From Raphanus sativus (Eukaryota > Streptophyta > Magnoliopsida > Brassicales > Brassicaceae), in assembly GCF_000801105.2 (NCBI RefSeq), contig NC_079514.1, positions 30,429,075-30,493,074 on the forward strand: DNA of 64,000 bases, read 5' to 3'. Positions within the stretch are counted from its first letter, which is position 1; every line of letters starts with the position of its first letter. This document shows, one piece after another, positions 45,695 through 56,800 of this stretch. The notes under the pieces are model-generated. The model made no database searches. It was not told the DNA's origin and saw only the letters and a program-made list of their open reading frames with translations. The position numbers and the translations under genes were made by a program.

Positions 45695-46973
45695 TGTGGT
45701 TATAGATCTGAAAAAATAAACGTGAAACGGTGAGAATGAGTAAATTGAAAGAGACAACGTTTTATGTTCATCTTTTCCACGAGTTTGATGACTTACCGGC
45801 GTTAGGGTTTACAGAGAAACGGCGCTACGGTTTACAGAGAAGAAGCGGCGGCGCTAGGGTTTAGAAGAAGCGGCGGCGCTAGGGTTTAGAAGAAACGGCG
45901 GTGCTAGCTAGTGTTTAGAGTAAGCGGCGGTGAGAACGTTGGTGAGCACGGTGGCGAGGGCGACGGTTTGTTCGGAAATAGTGGAAGCGGGGGCGCTAGG
46001 GTTTAGAGGAATCGGCGGCGCTAGGGTTAGAAGAAGCTGCGGCGACAACGGTGAGAATGAAGTGAGATAGATAGCCGACGTTGAGAACGATGGTTGTTCG
46101 GAAATAGTGGGAATTCGAATCGCCTTTGATATCGCCGGTGAGAGAGAACTGTTAGGGTTTCTGTTCGCGGAAAATGAAAAAAAAAAAAAAAAATCACCTT
46201 ATATATTGGGTAAATAATCCGGTTAGCTTTAAAAGTACATTGGTAAACTTTAAGGTTTGGTCCGGTTTAGACGACTTATTCTGGCTGATAATGTACATCA
46301 GACGACCTAATATTTAGTCGTCTGGGAACAGAAGACTAAATATTAAGTCGTCCAATACCCTAAAATGAACCCCTAAACTAAAATGACTAAATTAACTTAC
46401 TAACCACGTTATAAAATCAAATTATACTTCAATAGTGTTTACTATACACAGAAACGAACACGCCTAGGTAATTTTAAAAATTTTCAAAAACGGTTTTAAT
46501 GCTTTCCAAAATCTAACCCTAAGAACACATACAATACTACAACATATGTTGATGAAACATAAACTAAAGAATATCATGACTCACTACTTTCACTCATCTG
46601 GGCTGAAAACAATTGAAATTTGTTATATATTAATTTATATCTCTTAAGACATATGTTAATTACATAATTCCAATTTTTCACTTATCAAAATATTTTCTAC
46701 AAAATTTTTAAATTATGTTTAAGAATAACTGTCCAGACGACTTAACTTAAAGTCGTCTGGACGACTTATTTTCAAGTCGTCTGTTTACAGACGACTTGCG
46801 AGGGGTAGAAACGTAAAAAAAAATCCGTTTTTTTGTTTGTTCACAAGGAGATAGTTGTAATTTCAATAGCCTTTTAAGTTACTTTTGCCTTTGACCCAAG
46901 TTGGGGTACTCTTTTGGGTTTGACTCCAAGTTTTGAGTCACAATTGGTAATTCTCCCAAAATTTAAATCTTTC

Positions 46974-47035
46974 CTTTTATCACAATCTTCTTTTTTTTTT
47001 TTTTTTTTTTTTGCAACGCTTTTATCACAATCTTC
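46974..47035 (-). mobile_element. Poly(A) retroposition scar, minus
   Basis: The 17-bp sequence CTTTTATCACAATCTTC is perfectly repeated (46974-46990 and 47019-47035) around a 28-bp insert that reads CGTTGC plus A22 on the minus strand. It lies only 8 bp beyond the target duplication of MULE copy B, in the upstream region of the MADS gene. Confidence 0.85.
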
Positions 47036-47243
47036 AACGGCTCAATGTAGTAAAGAAAAGGAAAATTAAAATCTGAAGTAAATCTTTCCTTTTTCACCGT
47101 AAGGAAAAATCTATAAATATATCCAATCCAATCCAATCCAATTCAATTCAATTCACACAATTTCATTTGTTTTTTTTTTCTTCCTTCTTCGTGCGCGAGA
47201 AAAAAAACAGAGCGTGTTTCTTGAATCAACAAGAAAAGCCACA

Positions 47244-48167
47244 ATGCGATCACCTCGTCCTCACTCTTGTTCCAAGTCCTCTTCTTCTTCTTCTTATTCG
47301 CTCGCTGCAACAAGTCTGCAGGGCAGACTCTTGACGATATTCAAGAAAGCTCAAGAGCTTACAACTCTCTGTGATATCGAAGCCTGTGTTATTCATTACG
47401 GGCCTGACGGAGAGCTGAGGACATGGCCCGAGAACAGAGACCAAGTGAGAGACTTGGCCAAGAGACGCAAGAAAAGCGTCAATCTTTACGAGTTCCTCAA
47501 CAAGATGAAGACGAAGAATAAGAAGATGACCAACAATTTCAAGAAGAAGGCGAATAGGAATGTTGAAGAACTAAAGTATCCAAGCTCTGATCACTACTAC
47601 TCTGTCGACCAAATCAACCAACTGATTCAGTCATTGGAACTAAGTTCCTCTAAATTGCAATCGCTTTCTTTCGGCAAAGGCAAACTTGAAGGAGCGTCAA
47701 CATTCTTTGAAGTTTGAACCCTAGCCACTTCACCAAGTATTCACAAGAACCTTGTTGTGTTTATGATTACTCAGCGGTACAAGAATCAGGGTTACATTGT
47801 CAGTTTGTGCCTTATGGTGGTTATGATCTGAACATGTGTACGGGCAACCACGTTCAAGATCCTTGCGTCTCAAACATACAAGATTACTCAGTGTTCCCTC
47901 TAGAGTTACAAGAGTCTGTGAGTAATTACGGTTTGAATCAGTTGATGCAGCATGGAGCTTTTTGGCTTTGATCAGAACTTGTGTATGAGTGATGCTACCA
48001 ACAGCTGCAGCGTTCTAGATTCTTGTCTCTCAGACGACTTCTGTTTTGATTTTCAAGACTCTTATGTTGGTAACCCTAGCTTATCTCAAAATTTTCCAGA
48101 CATGTCTTCAAGCTATGTTTATGAGAACCGACTACTACTTCAGGAATCTACTTTACCATCTCTCTAG
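47244..48167 (+). pseudogene. Type I (M-beta-like) MADS-box gene, C-terminus frameshifted
   Basis: The ATG at 47244 opens a 157-codon frame to a stop at 47717. It encodes a Ser-rich start and a type I MADS domain (SLAATSLQGRLLTIFKKAQELTTL split over the DNA-binding helix, then CDIEACVIHYGPDGEL), then a basic keratin-like segment. After the stop, homologous-looking sequence continues in other frames (YGGYDLNMCTGNH near 47810; FGFDQNLCMSDATN near 47963; stop 48167). Single-exon type I MADS genes are usually longer (roughly 300 residues from memory), so at least two frameshifts are inferred. A TATA-like CTATAAATATA lies near 47111. These genes mostly act in female gametophyte and endosperm. A genuine short protein is the alternative. 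Confidence 0.72.
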
Positions 48168-48487
48168 CTCCCCACCATTCCTAACGACAACTCTGAAATT
48201 TCTCTGATGAAGCCAGGTGATGATGAGAACCAACTTACCTGATGAAGTAGCTGATCATGGAGAGTGAAGCTGTTTCTGAATGTTTTTATTTTGAATACGC
48301 AGATATATAAATGTAATTCAAAACAAAAGTTTTAAAGTCAGACCAGACCTTTTGTTCAGGAAGATATATGTATGCATTGTCATATCTTTAATAAAATTTC
48401 ACAGAACTTCAATCAAACATTTTATTTTAAAACAAGTTTTAGATGTTTGTGTTTTCTCAGTGACAACGCTCAAAACTATATCAATTG

Positions 48488-50863
48488 TTATGACTTGACA
48501 AATTCAACCTGCAAAGTCAAATCCTTGACTCCTGCATCTTCTAACAAACGTGAGACTTGCAATTTAGTATCTTTCTTGTCTGAATCAGCTGATACAAGGA
48601 GATGCAGAGTAGCCACCACGTCTGAGTTCGTGAAGCTCCATACATGTAGTCTCTGGATACTGCAAACGCCTTTCGTCTTGAGGATGTTCCTCATTGCTTC
48701 CTTAAGTTCGTGCTCGTGAGCCTTGGGGACTCTCTGCAGTAGAATCCCTGCAGAGTTTCTGAGTAACGGAATGACTGAAGCGATGATGAGGATGGAGATG
48801 AAGATTGAGCTTGCTGGATCCGCAACTAACCATCCCTTGTATTTGATCAAGAGTGTCGAAACCACAACTCCGACACTCCCCATGGTGTCTGCTAAAACAT
48901 GAAGGAAGATCCCTTCCATGTTATGGTCAATGTGGTGATGCTCCTTGTTTTCGCCTTTTGCGGGTTTATGATCAGAATGATGATGATGATGCTCATGATC
49001 TTGCCCGTGGCTGTGTTTGTCTTCACTATGCTCCTCATGAGTATGGTTATGAGAATGATGCTTATGATCCTCCTCATGTGTATGGCTATGGGAATGATGA
49101 TGATGATGGTCATGGTTGTGGTTGCATTCATGATGCTCCCCATGCTTATGGCTATGGGAATGATGATGGTCATGGTTGTTCTCCTCATGTTTATGGCTAT
49201 GGGAATGATCCTGATGATCATGCTCGTGATGCTCCTCATGTTTATGAGACTGGTGCGAGTGAGAATGTGTGCAACCAGATCCTCCACCATGAGCATGATG
49301 ATGCTCCTCGTGGAAAAAGATCAACCCAACAACATTCACAAGAAGCCCACCAACCGAAACAACCAAAAGACTGTTGGTAGAAATCTCCTGAGGATCCAAG
49401 ATCCTCTCAATCGACTCAAGCACAATGAGCGCTCCAACAAGAACAAGAAACACGGCATTGACATAACCAGAAAGCACCTCGAACCTCCCACGTCCATAGT
49501 TGAACTGATGGTTCGCAGGGAGACGAGAGATATAAGACGCATACAACCCAATCGCCAAAGCAGCGCAATCAAACAACATGTGACAAGCGTCCGAGATAAG
49601 TCCAAGACTATTGCTCATGAAACCAGCCACGAACTCCACAACCATATACGCAGTGTTGATCAGAAGAAAAAGCGCAATCTTCCTAGACTTCTTCTCACTC
49701 AAAATGTGCCGGATAGGCTTCAAAACCACGGCGGAGAACGACTCGGGAGATTCCATCCCAATCTCTTGGTAATCCGAAGAGTCCAACTCTCTAACAGCAA
49801 CGTAAAGTAACAAACCACACAACAGCAACCCCCAGAGAGAAAGCTCAGGGAAGTAGAAGAGTTCCAAGACTATAGTGCAAAGAAACGTAACGAGAAACTC
49901 CCTCTCAGAGTCTTTCTTCATCAACAACTTATCATCATTATAACTCTCACTCAACAGTACTCCGAATACAACAGTGTTAGCTAAAGGCCAACCTAGATTC
50001 CCAATCGAGACACCAACCTCATCAACGCTTCCGTTGAATACAAAGCTCCAGAGAGCAAGCGGAAACAACAAGAGAGTGGTTAGAAACAAGGTTATCAAAC
50101 GAACACGTTTCTGATCAAGCTGCTTGATCTCGACCCCGTTCATTGAAACTTTCTCGTAGCAACCTAAGAAGCCAGATAGAAAAGGAAGCAACATAGGCCA
50201 GACTCTCAAGCAGCTCTGTAGAGACGAGGAAGAGAAAGGGAAGCAATCCACACGATCCCAGCTGATTGATAACAAGAGCAGACCAGCGAACAAGATGCAG
50301 AAACCACGAACCTTGGATGATGATGATGATCCGTGACGATCGATTGATAAGACTCTGGCGGAGACGGTCCCGGAGAGCTCGGCTAAGATCATAGCAGCCG
50401 CGCTGCAGTAACGGAGAGCTTGGAATCGTAGGAGGAAAACAACCGCTAGAAACACTGATTTCGACGCTAAGAGCTTTGTTTGAGACCATGTAATCGAGAA
50501 AACTGCGCGGTTGTGGCGGAGGAAGGAGTCTTTCTTGGAGGGAGAGAAGAGAGTGAAGGCGAGGGAGAAGAGGAACGAGAGGAGAGAGACGAGGAAGGTG
50601 AAAGGGAAGAGGGAGAAGGAAGGGGAGGAGCGGAGGAAAGGTAGGAGGGAGTAGAGGGATCGTAGAGAGAAGAGGATGAGGAAGAGAGATGAGATTGAGG
50701 ATTTTGTGGTGGTGGTTCCGTGGATCGATCTGGTGGTTCGGGTTTTTGAAGGGGTTGGTGTTGGAGTGTAGGGGAATGAAGGATAAGCTCTCCCGATTGA
50801 TCGGGATGGTACTGAGAGACGATTTGGTCGATGTTGCTGATGATGGTTGTGGTGATCCGCCAT
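48488..50863 (-). CDS. MTP12: Cation diffusion facilitator zinc transporter, MTP12-type
   Basis: A single-exon frame of 791 residues, ATG at 50863, stop at 48488. Its long N-terminal half is hydrophobic with multiple membrane segments. The C-terminal half is a ZnT/CDF domain with metal-site HxxxD motifs DACHMLFDCAALAIGL and HVLADTMGSVGVV. Between them is a very His-rich loop of about 130 residues (HSHSHKH, HHHHHSHSHTHEE), followed by the cytosolic domain (RLHVWSFTNSDVVATLHLLV). In Arabidopsis MTP12 pairs with MTP5 to load zinc into the Golgi. The length is close to the Arabidopsis protein (about 800). It is intact. Its neighbours fit AT2G04620 synteny. Confidence 0.95.
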   Translation of the reverse strand: MADHHNHHQQHRPNRLSVPSRSIGRAYPSFPYTPTPTPSKTRTTRSIHGTTTTKSSISSLFLILFSLRSLYSLLPFLRSSPSFSLFPFTFLVSLLSFLFSLAFTLFSPSKKDSFLRHNRAVFSITWSQTKLLASKSVFLAVVFLLRFQALRYCSAAAMILAELSGTVSARVLSIDRHGSSSSSKVRGFCILFAGLLLLSISWDRVDCFPFSSSSLQSCLRVWPMLLPFLSGFLGCYEKVSMNGVEIKQLDQKRVRLITLFLTTLLLFPLALWSFVFNGSVDEVGVSIGNLGWPLANTVVFGVLLSESYNDDKLLMKKDSEREFLVTFLCTIVLELFYFPELSLWGLLLCGLLLYVAVRELDSSDYQEIGMESPESFSAVVLKPIRHILSEKKSRKIALFLLINTAYMVVEFVAGFMSNSLGLISDACHMLFDCAALAIGLYASYISRLPANHQFNYGRGRFEVLSGYVNAVFLVLVGALIVLESIERILDPQEISTNSLLVVSVGGLLVNVVGLIFFHEEHHHAHGGGSGCTHSHSHQSHKHEEHHEHDHQDHSHSHKHEENNHDHHHSHSHKHGEHHECNHNHDHHHHHSHSHTHEEDHKHHSHNHTHEEHSEDKHSHGQDHEHHHHHSDHKPAKGENKEHHHIDHNMEGIFLHVLADTMGSVGVVVSTLLIKYKGWLVADPASSIFISILIIASVIPLLRNSAGILLQRVPKAHEHELKEAMRNILKTKGVCSIQRLHVWSFTNSDVVATLHLLVSADSDKKDTKLQVSRLLEDAGVKDLTLQVEFVKS

Positions 50864-51597
50864 TGTTGAAGCTCGAGCTTGACTCTTCTGCTCTGAGTCG
50901 CCGGGAGAGTTTCAGGAAACGGATATTTTTATGATTCGGTGGGTTTGACCCATAATTTAATCCCTATACCGTTTGGTTTTATGTTAACCGAATGTAACCG
51001 GAACCAAATTTTCTTATATTAACTCAAATACCAAACTTCAATTTTGAAATTCTACAATCATTTGTTAAGTTTTACACATGTTTCTAAATTCTAATAATAG
51101 ACAATTGCCGAGAATATGGTTTCAATTGGTGACAACATTTTATGAACAAAATGATGGTAAAATACTAAAATTCTTATAGATGAATGGATCCCACTTTATT
51201 CCTCTTATTTCCTTAAGAATTATAGAAATTATGAAGAAAAAAATCCTCCTCAAATTTCGATGGGAATGAATTGAACGTAAATTCATATAATTCTGTTTAC
51301 ACATTTCCTCAATTGATTTTTAGTTCATTTTTCCGTTCAATTAATCAGTCACCAGTTAAATATAACAGGACAGAAAACCAATATGGTAGTGGTTAATAAG
51401 ATGTCTTTATACTTCCGGTTCATTTTCTCCTACATTCGGTTAAGTCGGTTAAGTCGGTTAAGGCAAAAAGTAAACATGCCGGTTCTACATTTGAACTTAG
51501 GAGCTAACATAGCAGAGAAGAATTGATCAACTTCATGAGAGGTAACAAGCTTCTTGCAAAAATACATATTAGTATTATTTGGTCAACAATAAGATTA
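50864..51597. other. Intergenic between MTP12 and RPB6-type gene
   Basis: MTP12 is transcribed away from this spacer and the polymerase gene points into it, so it holds the MTP12 promoter and the RPB6-type 3' UTR. A tandem GGTTAAGTC triplication occurs near 51434-51462. No other gene was seen. Confidence 0.6.
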
Positions 51598-52889
51598 TCA
51601 ATCACCACCAACTTGACGTTTCCATGAGTCTTCAACAATCAACTCATCAACTCCCCACTCCTCAAAACTGATTCAGAATCATTATAAACGCAACATATGT
51701 CAAGTGAGAAAAGAGAAGAATCATCAATATAATGACTAACGTGTAAACTCACCTCCCATCAGGTAGGTAACGTCTAATAGTGAATGGTATCTTTCTTTGC
51801 CTCAGCTCCTTCATAGCAATCTTATAAGTCAACATCATTAAATTAGCTAGATATCCAGAAAGAACAGAGGATAAGTGAGCGCAAGTAAAGTAGTGAGCAC
51901 CTCAAGTGGGTCAGTCTCACCCTCAAGCTCGACCATGACAGGAGCATTCATGCTGTAATAACATAAATAATCAATTCTCAAGCTCAGTTGAATACAGTAC
52001 CCTCGTCGAGTTTTTACAACATATGATGATAAATGATCAACCAACTTAAGATATGAGATGAAGGGTAAGTGAAAAAAAAAATCGAACCAAATAACAACAA
52101 TACGAGACAGAACAAATGATCATATACTTGTGGAAGAAGACATAGCAACAGAGAAAAAGTGAAGAAGCAGACCTGATCTGCAGAGCGCGAGTGCCTAGGA
52201 TACGTGCACGTTCATACTTGGTCATAAACTTGGAGGTTTTACGAGGACGTTGAACAGGTTCTGCTTCGGCCTTATCTTCAGTTTCAAAAGGCTCTCCATT
52301 GATATCCTCGTTATCCTTCATATCAACATCTTCCTCTACTCCTTCCTAACTCAATTAAAAAAAAATAACTAATCAGAAGCTAGCTGGGGGTTAACAAGTA
52401 AAATATCCAAGGAAATAAAAAAATGTAACTTACTTCAATTTCAGGCTCCACTGGCTCATCCTCATAACTGCAGGAAAGGGACAAAGGACGTAAACATTTT
52501 GTAGAACAATGATTTGGTTAAATGATATGATGAAGTTGAGTTAAAAAAAAAAAAAACTGCAGGAAAGGAAGAAAAAAAGGCAATTGAGACAACAGTAACA
52601 AACTGAATTACCGAATGAAAATAAGATGACAATTGTCTAATAACCATTGCATCAAAACTAGACTCTTCTTTTATATATCAACCGAGAATCGATTGAAAGA
52701 ATAATCCCACAGACAAGCTTCAATAATGACGAGAACTAATCTTAATTTCTCTCAAAAGTTTACAATTCTTCGAGGAGAAAAATTGAGAATCCTTTGAAAT
52801 CGAGCGAAACCTAGAACTAGCATAGGAAACGGAGAGAAGGAGAGGGAATACCCCAAATCATCAACTTCGTTATAATCATCGTCAGCCAT
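51598..52889 (-). CDS. NRPB6B: RNA polymerase subunit RPB6 (Pol II, IV, V shared)
   Basis: Six short exons: 52889-52852, 52467-52434, 52345-52173, 51952-51901, 51820-51753 and 51667-51598, all GT-AG and in phase, giving 144 residues, the size expected of plant RPB6. It starts [17 protein letters not shown] (acidic N-terminus), then [40 protein letters not shown] and [16 protein letters not shown], ending VGGD. RPB6/omega stabilises polymerase assembly. The B label rests on synteny with AT2G04630 beside MTP12, not on sequence. It is intact, but intron 1 carries a retroposed poly(A) insert that duplicated its 3' splice site. Confidence 0.94.
52466..52568 (+). mobile_element. Poly(A) retroposed insert duplicating a splice acceptor
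   Basis: The 14-bp sequence AACTGCAGGAAAGG is directly repeated (52466-52479 and 52555-52568) around 75 bp ending in A12. On the gene's minus strand the repeat is the polypyrimidine-CAG acceptor of exon 2, so intron 1 now has two tandem 3' splice sites 89 nt apart. Use of the upstream copy would add the insert to the mRNA. Confidence 0.75.
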
Positions 52890-52933
52890 TGAAATCGCCC
52901 TCTTCCTCTTTGCACAATCGGTAAACCCTAAAG

Positions 52934-53476
52934 TAGCAATGTCAATTGGGCGGGCCGGGCGGGTTTGGGCGTGTCCGAATGGGCTTCATTTTTTTGCTGG
53001 ACAAATTTGGTCGAAGCCCAAATGGGACCATAACCAAATGGGACCATAACCAAATAAGACCATGATTTACTAGATTTGTTGGGCTGTCCAAATAAGCCCA
53101 AATGGGACTCAAAAGCGGAGAAGAATCGATGAAGGAAAAGGAAAGTCGATGAGGGAGGAGGAGAACCGAAGACGACGAAGAAGGATCGACGAAATCGCAG
53201 AAGATCCGACGAAATCGCAGAAGAATCGCACGAAATCGACGAAAACGGTGGAGAAAGAAGTGATTTGCGTCTTTTCCAATTTTAGAAAACCCTAGATATT
53301 TAGGTTTATTGGGCGGCCCATGTCCAAATGATTAAGCCCAGTGTAGCCCACGGACGTAATTGGGTTTGTCCATTTGGACAAAAATTAATTATGGTCCAAT
53401 ATGGTTTTGTCCATTTCTGTCCATATCTATTTGGACATGGGCCGCCCATTAATAGCTTGCCCAATTGACATCTCTA
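52934..53476. mobile_element. hAT-type MITE
   Basis: The inverted ends are TAGCAATGTCAATTGGGC and the complement of TAGAGATGTCAATTGGGC. The 8-bp duplication CCCTAAAG flanks it exactly (52926-52933 and 53477-53484). Internal GGGCGGGCCGGGCGGG and repeated CAAATGGGACCATAACC lie near the left end. It sits in the shared promoter region between the divergent RPB6-type gene and APC2. No transposase is encoded. Confidence 0.93.
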
Positions 53477-53611
53477 CCCTAAAGAGTCGTTGCAGAGAAT
53501 ACAAGGGGAAGAGTTACGCGTGAAAGATGCGAGTTATTGCAGTTTTTTTTTCCCGGTTTTACTTATCCGGCTTTTATGTAAAACCGGATATTTTGCGGAT
53601 CATTTTCTTCC

Positions 53612-53636
53612 AAGCCCAACATAGGCCCACGTGACA
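53612..53636 (+). promoter_or_regulatory. Site II-like and G-box elements upstream of APC2
   Basis: AAGCCCAAC and GGCCCACGTGAC occur about 210-230 bp upstream of the APC2 ATG. GCCCA (site II, TCP-type) motifs are typical of plant cell-cycle and housekeeping promoters, and CACGTG is a G-box core. Function is inferred from motif alone. Confidence 0.5.
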
Positions 53637-53841
53637 TAAGAGTGGTTCATTCATTAATTTAAATTGGTTAAGCAGATGATTGATTTCCGGTTCGTTCCGG
53701 TTTTGTAGAAGTAGTATGTTGGTCTTTGTGAATTAGAACGTTGGTTACTGACAAAAATGATTTTAAATTCGATCTATTTACTGGATTCAAATTGGGAACC
53801 GAATAATCATCTTCTTCTTCCTTCCATCCATAGGGTTTTAG

Positions 53842-56800
53842 ATGGAACTTTTAGGCTCATCCGAGTACACTCTAGAGACTCTAACGGACGATGAGGTTGC
53901 GGAAATCACAGAAAGCTACGATGGGTTTTTCACCACCGTAGAATCTCTCATTTTCGGCACCGGAGACTCCTCCACAGTCGAGAAGGAGTTGATGTCTCAT
54001 GTTTATACTCTCTGCAAGTACGGCCTTGATTCTCTCGTTCACGACCACTTTCTCATATCACTCCAAGTAATGGATGTGATGATCTGACTCTTGTTTTGTT
54101 TCAGAAAGCTTTCGAAAAGAGTAGTGCATCGAGTTTTTGGCATCATTTTGATGATTACAACGATAAGAACGATGCTGTAAGTAGTAGATAACAACGCTTA
54201 ACATTCTGAGATTTGACGGTTGCTTTTTCCGGACAGGGTTACAGAGAAGAGATTCACCAAGTGTTATGCAAGGCTCTGGAAGAAATTTCTATTGAGAAGT
54301 TGTACCATGACAAGTGTATGTCCATGGTTGTTCTTGCTCTGCAGTCGTTTAAAGAAGAAAGGCTGAACTCAGATGCAGAACTTTTTTCGAGATTCCAGTC
54401 AATGTTGTCTTCTACTTTGATGACTACTCTTCCTCACCATTTTCCTGGTATAAACATAGCTTCTTCTTCTTTGTTGATTGTCCTGATATCTTTTCCACTT
54501 GTTTTTTACCACGTTTAGTTATTACTCTCATGAGTTTCCTCTCTTTATTATGTATGTCGTTAGAAATACTCCACTGGTATTTTAAGGAAAAGCTGGAGGA
54601 GCTAAGCGCAGTCATTGATGAAGAACTCGAGAGTGATGGCATGGATTTGGACGAAAGGCTGGGATCTCTAAATGGAGAAATGGATGTTGATGATGACTGT
54701 TCCAGACATGACGAGTTGGTGAAGAACATTGGGAAGGTGGTCCGTGACCTTAGAAGCCTTGGTTTCGCTTCTATCGCTGAAAACGTTTATGCTTCCGCAA
54801 TCTTTTGGCTTCTCAAGGTACTACAGTGCACTAGAGTTTTCGTTTGCCTCACTGAGACATATAAACACGTTAGTGTGTGGTTGGGATACATATAACTCGT
54901 ACCTTATTGGCAAATGTGTATACATCCCCAGGAGAAAGTGCATGATTTGGCCGGTGATGATAACAGGACTTCTGTTTTGGGATCAATAAAAAAATGGATT
55001 CAGGTAGGCTTAGATTGGATTCTCACTGTACTATAATAGTTATGATTTGAATTCTCTTTCCAGATAGTCCCTCTTCAATTCTTTCAAGAGCTTCTTTATT
55101 ATCTTGGTCATTCCAAAGTGGTGACTCCTTCCGAAGGAACTGTTAAGTGGAAATTACGGCTTGAGTATTTTGCGTATGAGACACTGCAAGATTTAAGGAT
55201 AGCCAATCTATTTGAGATCATTGTTGATTATCCTGAGAGGTATTTTTAGTACTTTCTTTCTTCCCACAAATGTTACTTGAGAACCATTCCAGAATGTTGC
55301 ATCTCTGATGGAAACTTTGTTGATGCAACAGTTCTCCTGCTATTGAAGACTTGAAACAGTGCCTTGAATATACTGGACAGCACTCGAAGCTAGTTGAATC
55401 TTTCATTTCTTCGCTGAAATATCGTTTGCTTACTGCCGGTGCGTCAACAAATGATATATTGCATCACTATGTGTCGACCATTAAAGCCCTTAGAGCAATA
55501 GACCCAGCTGGTATGTTTCTGGAAGCAGTGGCTGAGCCAATCAGAGACTATTGACGTGGACGGAAAGACGCCATTAAATGTATCGTCACTATGCTTACGG
55601 ATGGAAGCGAAGGGAATGCAAATGGTTCCGGAAACCCTGGGGATAGTCTTCTTGAAGAGTTGATGAGGGATGAAGAAAATCAAGAGAATGTTGGTTTTGA
55701 TGATGATTTTCATATTGTTGATAAGCAAGCATGGATCAATGCATCTCGGTATCCTTTCTGTTGTATATTTCTTATAATCTTCCATCGCACTGGATTTGTC
55801 TGACCTGCTTTGTCTCCAGATGGGAACCGGACCATGTTGATGCTGATCCTTTAATAAGTAGCCTCAGTCAGAGGAAAGTAGACATACTTGGATTGCTTGT
55901 TGATATAATTGGATCTAAAGAGCAACTAGTAAACGAATATCGTATCATACTCACTGAGAAGCTTCTCAACAAGACTGATTATGACATCGACCCTGAGATA
56001 CGCACTGTCGAGCTTCTTAAGGTAATCTCTATTTTTTATGCCCTAAAGTTTTATAATTGGTGTATTTTCTCCATTGTTGCATCTAACTTTACCTAGACTT
56101 TTCTTATTATGCTGAAAGATACATTTTGGAGAAGCCAGTATGCAAAGATGTGAGATAATGTTGAACGACATAATTGATTCTAAGAGAGTGAACACTAACG
56201 TTAAAAAGACATCTCAAACAGGTTTATATTTCTGGAATCTTCTCAGTTTTACATCTGCTGAATCTTATCTGTGTCCACCCTTTGTCTTCTAGGCACTGAG
56301 TTAGGAGAGAGTGAGCTGTCTGTTGATATTCTTACCTCGACGATACTTTCAACAAACTTCTGGCCACCGATTCAGGTAGTCCTATATTCTTCATTCATTT
56401 ATATGAAGTGTATAGATTATTGTGATTGTTTCCCTTTACTTAAACGGAGGTGGAATTTTCAGGATGAGACTCTGGAGTTACCCTCACCTATTGACAAGCT
56501 GCTATCAGATTATGCCAAACGATATCACGAAATCAAGACCCCTCGTAAGCCACTCTGGAAGAAAAATATTGGCACTGTCAAGGTATGATTCGTATTTTTG
56601 TTTTGATCACCAGAGAAAGCAGATACTGAAAAAAAATGCATCTCTTTGAAATGGTTTGAATGAATTTCAGTTGGATTTGCAGTTTGAAGATAGAGCTATG
56701 CAGTTCACAGTCTCCCCCACACATGCAGCAATTATCATGCAATTTCAAGAAAATAAAAGGTAAGTTACGGGAATCAACCATTATGGATAATTTCTTCTTC

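Larger units (their letters stand above)
39272..46957 (-). mobile_element. ULP-bearing Mutator-like element, copy B, transposase deleted
   Basis: The ends are inverted: GGGGTTATTGCAAAAGTGAC at the left and the complement of GGGAGAATTACCAATTGTGA at the right, both running into CTCAAAACTTG. A perfect 9-bp duplication AAAATTTAA flanks it (39263-39271 and 46958-46966), the Mutator signature. It is collinear with copy A but lacks bases equivalent to 17293-19717 there (about 2.4 kb), which is nearly all of MURA; the junction is near 40731. It keeps the ULP gene (minus), the hairpin intron and both ends. Repeat arrays are longer than in copy A. It is therefore a non-autonomous deletion derivative. 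Confidence 0.93.

Noticed and set aside
48853..49810. Long plus-strand open frames rich in His, Asp, Met
   Set aside because: Antisense shadows of the His-rich loop of MTP12; the minus-strand frame has the CDF motifs.
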